Source of the DNA: Spirochaetaceae bacterium UBA1306
GTDB taxonomy: Bacteria > Spirochaetota > Spirochaetia > Treponematales > Rectinemataceae
Assembly (NCBI GenBank): GCA_002307245.1
Contig: DBTW01000011.1
Coordinates: forward strand, 12,954 to 32,094
Reading direction: 5' to 3'
Length of the DNA: 19,141 nucleotides
The translations under genes were made by a program, and so were the position numbers. The notes below the pieces were generated by a model. The model saw only the letters and a program-made list of their open reading frames with translations. It was not told the DNA's origin and did no database searches. This document shows, in pieces, positions 13,333 to 19,141 of this stretch; the first letter of the stretch is position 1, and each line of letters begins with the position of its first letter.

Positions 13333-14088
13333 ATGCTCTCTTATAGCGGAAGCGGCATTCCCTTCATCCGGCCGCCCGAGGACGGCGACGCCTTGGCCGA
13401 TTGGCTCGAGGCGGCGTATCCGGACGAGTTCTGCGCGAGCATGAGCTTCGACCCTTCCTTCGTCGACGAGCTCTGCGCCTCGGGCTTTATCCCGATGGCG
13501 ACTGGCGAGGAAGGCCAGGGCGAATTCCTCATCCCCAAGTTGCATACGGTGAGGTCGGTGCTCTCTCCGCCCGAGGTCGCGGTGACGCGGACGGTCAGGC
13601 GCGAGAGCTCGCGTTACGACTTCTCCCTCGATTCGCGCTTCGGCGAGGTGCTCGACTCCTGCCTCGAGACCCACGGCGACGACTGGCTCAGGCCCCCGCT
13701 CCTCGCTTGCTGGAAGGAGCTCTTCGCGACCAGGGACTCGAGGCGTTCGAGGTTCGCGTCGATGGAGCTCTATCGCGAGGGCCGCCTGGTCGCGGGCGAG
13801 ATCGGCGTCTTCGCGGGGGCCTGCTATACGAGCCTTACGGGCTTCCGTCGGGAATCGGGGGCGGGCACCGTGCAGCTCGCCGCCGCGGGGCGATACCTCG
13901 AGGCCTGCGGCGCGAGGCTTTGGGACCTGGGCATGCCCCTCGATTACAAGGCCACCTTGGGTGCGCATAACGTGTCCCGCTCCGAGTTCCTGACGCTCTT
14001 CCGGGCGGCCCGCTCGCGCGAGGCGCGCCTGGCGGCCGGGCCCTTCCAGGCCCGGGACCTGCTGGACCGACGGGCTATCTCGTCCTGA
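13333..14088 (+). CDS. divergent Aat-fold protein (leucyl/phenylalanyl-tRNA--protein transferase-like)
   Basis: This 251-residue protein can be aligned by eye with E. coli Aat. FDPSFVDELCASGFIPMA (39-56) corresponds to the FPW region. YDFSLDSRFGEVLDSC (95-110) matches the NYAFGQVIEGC block. DDWL (116-119) keeps the pocket Trp of GTWI. YREGRLVAGEIGVF (147-160) matches WREDELVGGMYGV, and LGAHNVSRSEFL (209-220) matches LGACEIPRRDYL. However, the GESMF motif (Glu156 in E. coli) reads SLTGF here, and IDCQ (Asp186, Gln188) reads WDLG (Asp198 kept, Gln replaced by Gly200). The WWSPDPR motif is also missing. It therefore shares the GNAT-like fold but may not use the standard N-end-rule chemistry. The ATG at 13333 is chosen; a TTG at 13297 is possible but unsupported. 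It overlaps the convergent gene by 14 bases. Confidence 0.75.
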   Translation: MLSYSGSGIPFIRPPEDGDALADWLEAAYPDEFCASMSFDPSFVDELCASGFIPMATGEEGQGEFLIPKLHTVRSVLSPPEVAVTRTVRRESSRYDFSLDSRFGEVLDSCLETHGDDWLRPPLLACWKELFATRDSRRSRFASMELYREGRLVAGEIGVFAGACYTSLTGFRRESGAGTVQLAAAGRYLEACGARLWDLGMPLDYKATLGAHNVSRSEFLTLFRAARSREARLAAGPFQARDLLDRRAISS

Positions 14089-15421
14089 CCCCGTTCACGA
14101 ATTCCGCCTGCGCGCCCGAGGATAGCGCGCGCCATATGACGTCCCTGGCGAGTTCCTTGCCTGTCGCCTCGTCGACGAGGCTGTAGACCGTCTCTGAGAG
14201 GGCGCCGAGCGAAAGCGAGCTCTCGACGACGCGCGCGGCCTCGGCCCCGGGGCGAGCGAGTCGCTTGTCCCGGTTCTCCGCGCTGGAGGGCATGGGCTTG
14301 GGCGGGTTTATGGACCTAGGCTCGATTATCGCGTCGGCCTCCAGGCTCCGGGAACCGAATTCCCGTATGGCGTCGACGAAGGCTATCTTGCCGCGCGGGG
14401 CGGGGTGCGGCGGGGCGTCGGTGACGAGTATCACCTGGCGCCGGTCGGCGCTCCAGTCGAATTCCGTCGCCGCGGCGTAGAGGGCCTCGAATTCGGCCTC
14501 GGGCACGTCCTTGCCGCCGGCTACCGAGACTCCGCGCAGGGTCCTCTCGAAGACCGCGACGTCGCTCGTGAAGGGATATTTCCGCGTGATGTAGTCGTCG
14601 GGCCAATAGTCCTTGAAGAGCACAACGCCGATTCGGAAGCTCGAATAGCTAGAGACGCGGGCGCGGAGGATGGGACCCAGGTTCTTCTTGAGGTCGTCGA
14701 TGTAGGGGCCCATGCTTTCGGTCGTGTCGAGGCAGACGACGAGGTCGAGGCTCTTGCCCGCCCCGTCGTCGATGAGTTCGCCCAGCTTCGACGAGGTCCG
14801 GTCGTCGGGCGGAGGGGGCGGGGCCTCCTTCGGCGGGAGCTGGGGCTGGGCCTTTACCGGCTCCGACGCGGGGCTCGGCTCGGGCTCCTTGGCGGCTATC
14901 GCGATTCGGTAGGGGTTGTCGACGAAGGCTCCCGTGTAGTCCGCGTAGGGCTTCGCGAAGGCGCGGATATTGATGTAGGTTCCCTGGCCCACGGCTACCG
15001 TGCCCGAGCGGCTCCAGGCGTAGCCGTACACGAGCACAGGGGGTATGAGGATGCGGAAGGCCTTGCCGAAAGACGCGTCGGGGAGGGGGGTCGAGGATAT
15101 CAAGGAGTAAAGCTTGCTCGAGGCGGGGAGGGGCTTCCCGTCGAGGAGCCGTGTTTCGCCGCCGTTGATCTCGTTGCGCTCGGCAGCCCTATAGGCGAAA
15201 TTATCGGCCTTCATGGCCGGGTCCTTGGTGCTCTCCGTGAGGAGTATCGAGGATAGGCCGTTCTTCGCGCGGACGTAGAGATCGTAGCCCCCGTCTACCC
15301 GCGCCTCGATGCGCAGCTCCTCGGGAGCTATCGCGAGGGCGGGAGCGGCGAGGGCGGGAGCGGCGCCAAAGGCCATCAGGGCCAGGGCGAGGATGCGGGG
15401 GAACCCGGGTCTGGTGCTCAC
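14075..15421 (-). CDS. secreted von Willebrand factor A domain protein
   Basis: This 448-residue protein begins with GTG at 15421. A signal peptide (about 8-30, with a duplicated AAPAL) is followed by an N-terminal beta-rich domain (about 33-175) and a Pro/Glu-rich linker (178-206). A vWA domain (about 224-385) has the MIDAS residues Asp232-x-Thr234-x-Ser236 in VCLDTTESMG, a GGKDVPEAEFEAL loop (302-314) and Asp335 in VTDAPPH. A C-terminal segment without recognised motifs follows. Metal-dependent protein binding outside the cytoplasm is expected. The ligand is unknown. The Shine-Dalgarno is weak (AGAAGA). An ATG at codon 16 would cut the signal peptide, so GTG is preferred. The 3' end overlaps that of the Aat-like gene by 14 bases. 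Confidence 0.82.
   Translation of the reverse strand: MSTRPGFPRILALALMAFGAAPALAAPALAIAPEELRIEARVDGGYDLYVRAKNGLSSILLTESTKDPAMKADNFAYRAAERNEINGGETRLLDGKPLPASSKLYSLISSTPLPDASFGKAFRILIPPVLVYGYAWSRSGTVAVGQGTYINIRAFAKPYADYTGAFVDNPYRIAIAAKEPEPSPASEPVKAQPQLPPKEAPPPPPDDRTSSKLGELIDDGAGKSLDLVVCLDTTESMGPYIDDLKKNLGPILRARVSSYSSFRIGVVLFKDYWPDDYITRKYPFTSDVAVFERTLRGVSVAGGKDVPEAEFEALYAAATEFDWSADRRQVILVTDAPPHPAPRGKIAFVDAIREFGSRSLEADAIIEPRSINPPKPMPSSAENRDKRLARPGAEAARVVESSLSLGALSETVYSLVDEATGKELARDVIWRALSSGAQAEFVNGVRTR
15334..15365. repeat. 15-bp tandem duplication (in frame, signal peptide)
   Basis: CGAGGGCGGGAGCGG is repeated directly (15334-15348, 15349-15363), with 2 further matching bases. It encodes a doubled Ala-Ala-Pro-Ala-Leu in the signal-peptide region of the vWA protein. 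Confidence 0.9.
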
Positions 15422-15462
15422 TCTTCTAGGATCGGCTTGAGCGGGCCCGCGGATTACCGCGC

Positions 15463-15491
15463 TTTACAGGGAAGGGATCGGCGCATATCAT
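15463..15491 (+). promoter_or_regulatory. sigma70 promoter of the LUD gene
   Basis: TTTACA (15463-15468), a 17-base spacer and TATCAT (15486-15491), each 5/6 to consensus, predict a start at about 15498, giving a 23-base leader that includes the Shine-Dalgarno. Confidence 0.75.
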
Positions 15492-15520
15492 TCGGCTATT
15501 ACGTCCCGAGGAGGCGAGCG

Positions 15521-16162
15521 ATGACGGCAATCGATGAATGGCGCTACGAGACGATCGGCAAGTCGGCCTGCGAGGCCCTGAAGCGCTCGGGCTTCGATGC
15601 GCATTTCGTAAGGAAGGGCGAGGAAGCCCTCGCCATCGTCGCTTCGTACATCAAGCCCGGGATGAAGGTGGGCTTCGGCGGCTCCATGACCCTGCGCGCC
15701 ATCGGGGCTCCCGAGAAGGCGAAGGAGCTAGGGGCCGAGATCCTGGACCACAACGCCCCGGGCCTCGACCAATCCAGGAAACTCGAGATCCTGCGCGCCC
15801 AGCTCACCTGCGATCTTTTCCTCTCGGGCTCCAACGCCGTAACCCAGGAAGGCGACATCGTGAACGTCGACGGCAACGGCAACCGCGTGGCGGCGCTTAC
15901 CTTCGGTCCCAAGAAGACCATCGTCGTGGTGGGCGCCAACAAGGTGGTCCGCGACCTCGACGAGGCCCTCGCGCGAATCGAGACCGTGGCCTCGCCCATG
16001 AACAACAAGCGCCTCGACCGGCCGAATCCCTGCGTCAAGACCGGCACCTGCGAGGATTGCCATGGGGAGACGAGGCTCTGTCGCGCCTACCAGATCCTCA
16101 GGCGGAAGCCCTTCCTGTCCGACTTCACGGTCGTGGTGGTGGGAGAGCCTCTCGGGTACTGA
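15521..16162 (+). CDS. LUD-domain (DUF162) protein, lactate-utilization family
   Basis: This 213-residue protein matches the LUD domain, the family that includes LutC and the N-terminal part of LutB. Visible blocks are VGFGGSMTLRAIG (50-62), DHNAPGLDQ (76-84), the signature GSNAVTQEGDIVNVDGNGNR (103-122), FGPKKTIVVVGANKVV (128-143) and SPMNNKRL (158-165). A C-terminal four-cysteine segment follows (Cys171, 177, 180 and 187, pattern C-x5-C-x2-C-x6-C), which could bind a metal or small cluster (inference). The ATG at 15521 has GAGGAGG 6 bases upstream, so the longer frame from 15437 is not used. The gene stands alone, with no LutA/LutB neighbour. Its true substrate is uncertain, since many stand-alone LUD proteins have no demonstrated role. 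Confidence 0.88.
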   Translation: MTAIDEWRYETIGKSACEALKRSGFDAHFVRKGEEALAIVASYIKPGMKVGFGGSMTLRAIGAPEKAKELGAEILDHNAPGLDQSRKLEILRAQLTCDLFLSGSNAVTQEGDIVNVDGNGNRVAALTFGPKKTIVVVGANKVVRDLDEALARIETVASPMNNKRLDRPNPCVKTGTCEDCHGETRLCRAYQILRRKPFLSDFTVVVVGEPLGY

Positions 16163-16169
16163 AGGTCGG

Positions 16170-17381
16170 TCAGCGCGCCTTCGCGACGAGTTCTTCTCGT
16201 AGCGTTTTCCCGTCCCGGTCCTTGAAGGCCATGACTATGCCCGCCTCGCTTATATCGAGGTCGAGCCTGCCGTGGACGCCTTGCGCGAGCCAAAGGGAGG
16301 CGGGCGAGCGGTACGTGATATGGTCGTCGAGGAGTCCGCCCATCGCGCCGACCACCGCGTAGGTCACGCCGCCGTGGCGCAGGAGCTCCATGTCGTGGTT
16401 ATGGCCCGATACGACGAGGGCGACCTTGTGCCGCTCCAGGATGGGCGCCACCTTGGCGATGGTCCCGGGGTGGTCGTAATAGCCGTAGCCATGCTCGTCG
16501 ACGTAGCCGGACGCGTAGAAGAAGCAGTGCGATAGGACGATGGCCTGCGCGCCCGCGGGCAGCGACGATAGGGTTCTCTCGAGCCAGGCGGCCTGGGCCC
16601 GACTGAAGCTCTCGGCCCCCCAAAGGAGATCGAGGACGATTATCCTCGCCGGGCCCGCCTTCATCGAATAATAGAAGGGACTGCCCGAATCCGTGTCGAC
16701 TCCGTTCGGGAAGAAGTAGCGGAGGAAATGCGCCTGGCCCCCGATGACCCCGTCATGGTTGCCGAGGAGGGATCTCAGGGGAACGTCGCCGAGGAGGGAA
16801 AGGTCGGCCGCTTCCTCGCGCCAGGGCCCGGCGTCCGTGCCGGTCTCGACATTGTCTCCGAGGATGATGAAGGCGTCGCGACGCGGGCTCGCGGAGGCGA
16901 CGCCGCGCAGGATAGCCGAGCGCGCCTCGGCGTCCGACTCTTCCCTGCCCCAGTGTGGGTCCGACGATAGGGACAGTCTGACGACGCCCTCGCGCCCCTC
17001 GATGCCCGCGGCGGGGTCGATGAGGCTCAAGGCCGGTATCGGATCTCGAGGGGCTGCCGTGGAGGACACGATATACCCGAAGAGCCCGCCTGCGAGGGCG
17101 AGGGCGATGGCCGAGAAACCCAAGGACGCGGCGGAGAGGGACTTCCCCGCCAGGCCCTTGCCGCCAGGGGCCCGCGAGCGGAGGGCAAGTCCGCCAAGGG
17201 CAAGGAGGGCGGGCAGGAGCCCCGCCCCCCCGATGAGGAGGAAATTCCTGCGCCAGGGAGGATGCCACTCGTAGAGGCCCGCGGTGCTTTCGAGGGAGAA
17301 GGCCCAGATCAGGAAGGCCGCGATCGCGGCGGCGGCCAGGGCCGACGCGATCAGGGGTATCCTCGTCCTTATGCTGCTCAT
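16170..17381 (-). CDS. membrane-anchored metallophosphoesterase
   Basis: This 403-residue protein has three N-terminal membrane helices (about 7-29, 46-68 and 83-104), then a calcineurin-like phosphoesterase domain, probably facing the periplasm. The full metal-ligand set is visible: Asp141-x-His143 in SSDPHWG, Asp176 in LGDNVETG, Asn208-His209-Asp210 in LGNHDGV, His285 in LSHCFFYAS, and His327/His329 in GHNHDM. It should hydrolyse a phosphate monoester or diester; the substrate is unknown. I choose ATG 17381 because it puts the basic, hydrophobic helix at the N-terminus and lies 6 bases after a TACAAT -10 box. The alternative ATG 17408 adds nine residues and overlaps the upstream stop (TAATG), so coupled translation is also possible. 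It converges on the LUD gene with 7 bases between. Confidence 0.85.
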   Translation of the reverse strand: MSSIRTRIPLIASALAAAAIAAFLIWAFSLESTAGLYEWHPPWRRNFLLIGGAGLLPALLALGGLALRSRAPGGKGLAGKSLSAASLGFSAIALALAGGLFGYIVSSTAAPRDPIPALSLIDPAAGIEGREGVVRLSLSSDPHWGREESDAEARSAILRGVASASPRRDAFIILGDNVETGTDAGPWREEAADLSLLGDVPLRSLLGNHDGVIGGQAHFLRYFFPNGVDTDSGSPFYYSMKAGPARIIVLDLLWGAESFSRAQAAWLERTLSSLPAGAQAIVLSHCFFYASGYVDEHGYGYYDHPGTIAKVAPILERHKVALVVSGHNHDMELLRHGGVTYAVVGAMGGLLDDHITYRSPASLWLAQGVHGRLDLDISEAGIVMAFKDRDGKTLREELVAKAR

Positions 17382-17387
17382 GCGCCA

Positions 17388-17415
17388 ATTGTAGCAGAAG
17401 TCGGGCATTAATCCA
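17388..17415 (-). promoter_or_regulatory. possible leaderless promoter of the metallophosphoesterase gene
   Basis: On the minus strand TGGATT (17415-17410), 16 bases and TACAAT (17393-17388) lie within the end of the upstream gene, with the -10 only 6 bases before ATG 17381. The -35 is weak. Confidence 0.35.
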
Positions 17416-19141
17416 GGACCGAGGACGAGGGGAGGGTGATCGCCTTCCCCGACGAGAGCTTGCCGTCGGGACCCACGCTGAGGACGGGAACGTCGTCGTA
17501 GCGGCCGGCGTTGTTCCAGAAGGTCAGGCCGAGGTTGGCCGAGTCGCGCACGCCCTCGACCTCGCGCTTCACGTAGTCCGTATTGTAATAGGCCTTGTCG
17601 TAGCTCACGTTGAGAAAGAAGGCCTGCACGTAGGGGCGCACGACCACTTTCTTCCGAGCGATGTACGTGTTGCGCAGGGTGCCCAGCTTGTAGATTCGGT
17701 AGGGACGCTGCTCGGCCGGGGCCTGGGCTAGGAAGCCCTGCTCGAAGTGGGAGGGGTAGAGCATGGGGCAGATCACGTCGACGTACTTCGCGAGGAGCTC
17801 GACGTCCTGGCCCGTGCGGACGCCCGAGCGGTACCAGCCATTGGCGCCGTAGATGTCGATGCCGATCGGCGCGGCGATGTTCTCCCGCGCGTAGCGGAGG
17901 AAGGAGGCGAGGGCGCTCTCCTTGTCCATGCCCGCGTCCTTCCAGCGGAAGGACGCCTGGCCGATGTTGGCCCCGTCGGTGGGGAAGCGGATATAGTCGA
18001 ACTGGACCTCGTCGAAGCCGCGGGCGATGATCTCGTTGGCAATGGCGACGTTATAGGACCAGACTTCCTCGCAATAAGGGTCGACCCAGTACTCCTTGAT
18101 GGGCGAGCGCTCGGCCTGGGGCGCCGCGGCCTGGGGCGCGGTCGCCGCGGGGTCGGCCGCTGGCGAAGGGCCCTCCGCCACCACGGCCGGGGCCGCCGCG
18201 ACGATCGGGGCGCCGGCGCTCTTTTTTACGATGTTGTAGCCCTGCCAGGGGGCCGACGAACCCGAGTCCCAGACGGCGTACTTGCCGCCGGAGTACTTGT
18301 AGGCCACCTCGTCCTTGAACACGGGGATGCGCGCGACGAGATAGCGGCCCTTCGCCTTCCATTCCTTCACGAAGGACTCGACGTCCAGCGGGCTCGATAC
18401 CTTGCCGACCTTGAGTATCGCGGGGTCCCGGGGCTCGAAGCGGAGCCGGCCGAAGTCGTCCTTCATGTCGACGACCACCGAGTCCAGGCATCGGGCGTCC
18501 ATGATCTTGTCGTACTTGGCCCGGGAGGCCTCGTGCACGACGAAGCCCGTGGTCAGGTAAATGCCCCGGCGGTTCTCGGCCTGGGCGCGGAAGGGCTTGC
18601 GGTCCTTGAACGAGAGGAGCCAGAGCTCGGAGAGGGAGGACTGCCTCCCCGACTCGGCCCAGGATACGCAGAGGCTTTGCCAGTCGGGCTTCGCGAGGGC
18701 CGCGGCGCGGGCTACCAGGGCCGCTCGCTCGTCGGCCTCGACCCGCCCCGTGGCCGCGTCGAGTCGAGCGACATAGCCGTCGGCGACGAAGCGCAGGCTG
18801 CCGTCCGGCAGGGGATCGAGGGACTCGGCGACGCCGAAATCGGCCTTTTCCGACCAGGCTGTCGAGAAGGACTTGGACTTCGCGTCCATGCGGTAGATGC
18901 GGGGCAGGAAGCTCGCCGATGCCCAGACGGAACCGCCCGGCCCCTGCACGACGTCGGCAATCTCCTCGACGCTGGTCTTGTCGATGTAGGTGAGCCCGGC
19001 GTTGGCCGGAACCCAGCCTCCCGAGGCGAGCTTGCGCACGAAGAGGCCCTTGATCGGGTGCGAGGCGTAGAGGGCGCTCTCGCCCGTCCCCGGGTAGGGC
19101 CCGATGGCGACGGCCTTGAAGCCCGTCGTGTCGGCTGGCGT
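17408..19141 (-). CDS. propeller plus DUF4015 putative glycoside hydrolase (5' partial)
   Basis: The frame is open from the window edge, so the start lies beyond 19141; 577 residues are visible. The first part (about 1-150) has beta-propeller-like units (SALYASHPIKGLFVRKL, GSVWASASFLPRIYRMD, GSLRFVADGYVARLD). From about residue 188 (NRRGIYLTTGFVV) to the C-terminus it matches the DUF4015 putative glycoside-hydrolase domain, a TIM-barrel type: DSVVVDMKDDFGRLRFEPRD, YLVARIPVFKDEVAY, EYWVDPYCEEVWSYN, GFDEVQFDYIRFPTDG (probable catalytic Asp) and DVICPMLYPSH. An Ala/Pro-rich stretch of about 36 residues interrupts the domain before EYWVDPY. It may act on a cell-surface or extracellular glycan, but the substrate is unknown. 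The TAA overlaps an ATG of the phosphoesterase. Confidence 0.85.
   Translation of the reverse strand, partial: TPADTTGFKAVAIGPYPGTGESALYASHPIKGLFVRKLASGGWVPANAGLTYIDKTSVEEIADVVQGPGGSVWASASFLPRIYRMDAKSKSFSTAWSEKADFGVAESLDPLPDGSLRFVADGYVARLDAATGRVEADERAALVARAAALAKPDWQSLCVSWAESGRQSSLSELWLLSFKDRKPFRAQAENRRGIYLTTGFVVHEASRAKYDKIMDARCLDSVVVDMKDDFGRLRFEPRDPAILKVGKVSSPLDVESFVKEWKAKGRYLVARIPVFKDEVAYKYSGGKYAVWDSGSSAPWQGYNIVKKSAGAPIVAAAPAVVAEGPSPAADPAATAPQAAAPQAERSPIKEYWVDPYCEEVWSYNVAIANEIIARGFDEVQFDYIRFPTDGANIGQASFRWKDAGMDKESALASFLRYARENIAAPIGIDIYGANGWYRSGVRTGQDVELLAKYVDVICPMLYPSHFEQGFLAQAPAEQRPYRIYKLGTLRNTYIARKKVVVRPYVQAFFLNVSYDKAYYNTDYVKREVEGVRDSANLGLTFWNNAGRYDDVPVLSVGPDGKLSSGKAITLPSSSVLD
18112..18139. 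repeat. 13-bp direct repeat with 15-bp period (in frame)
   Basis: CGGCCTGGGGCGC occurs at 18112-18124 and again at 18127-18139. It encodes repeated APQA in the Ala/Pro-rich insert of the DUF4015 protein. Confidence 0.8.

Noticed and set aside
1..19141. CRISPR array, insertion sequence or prophage
   Set aside because: No regularly spaced repeats, terminal inverted repeats with a transposase, or phage structural genes are visible.

Overview
The window is about two-thirds G+C and gene-dense, with many 1- or 4-base stop/start overlaps. It looks like a chromosomal segment of a high-GC, diderm bacterium. The mix of lipoproteins, TPR lipoproteins, a TIGR02757 protein, a divergent Aat-fold protein and a Spirochaete-style LUD protein suggests a member of the Spirochaetota. 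That assignment is inference from gene content and is only moderately secure. Apart from the small genes at about 11.9-13.3 kb, nothing looks mobile.

Region by region. (1) 1-2096, plus strand: the end of larE, then larC and larB, the set that builds the nickel-pincer (NPN) cofactor of lactate racemase-type enzymes. (2) 2093-2240: tRNA-Phe(GAA) with its own promoter and terminator. (3) 2290-4510, plus: galE and an M20-family metallohydrolase. (4) 7874 down to 4526, minus: an overlapping three-gene envelope operon made of a helical-repeat lipoprotein, an MltD-like lytic transglycosylase with LysM domains, and an LPP20/FlgO-type secreted protein. (5) 7944-11277, plus, divergent from (4): another overlapping operon of a polytopic protein with three LiaF-like repeats, a 650-residue TPR lipoprotein and a TIGR02757 (DUF2400) protein, followed by a small separate gene. 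(6) 11711-13255: tRNA-Pro(GGG) with promoter and strong terminator, an AT-richer spacer, then three small orphan genes: a histone-H1-like basic protein, a TTG-started membrane protein and an acidic protein. (7) 13333-14088, plus: an Aat-fold protein that appears to lack two catalytic residues of the true L/F-transferase. It overlaps tail-to-tail with a secreted von Willebrand A protein (14075-15421, minus). (8) 15521-16162, plus: a LUD-domain protein with a four-cysteine tail. (9) 19141 down to 16170, minus: a 5'-truncated propeller plus DUF4015 glycoside-hydrolase-like protein, overlapping a membrane-anchored metallophosphoesterase.

No classical undescribed defence system, CRISPR array, IS element or prophage is visible. 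The most unusual signals are four: the divergent Aat-like enzyme; a recurring layout in which a -10 box lies only 6-10 bases before an ATG that has no Shine-Dalgarno sequence (probable leaderless genes), including a divergent pair sharing one -35 heptamer; in-frame tandem duplications with a 15-bp period in three minus-strand exported-protein genes; and the cluster of small orphan genes next to tRNA-Pro.
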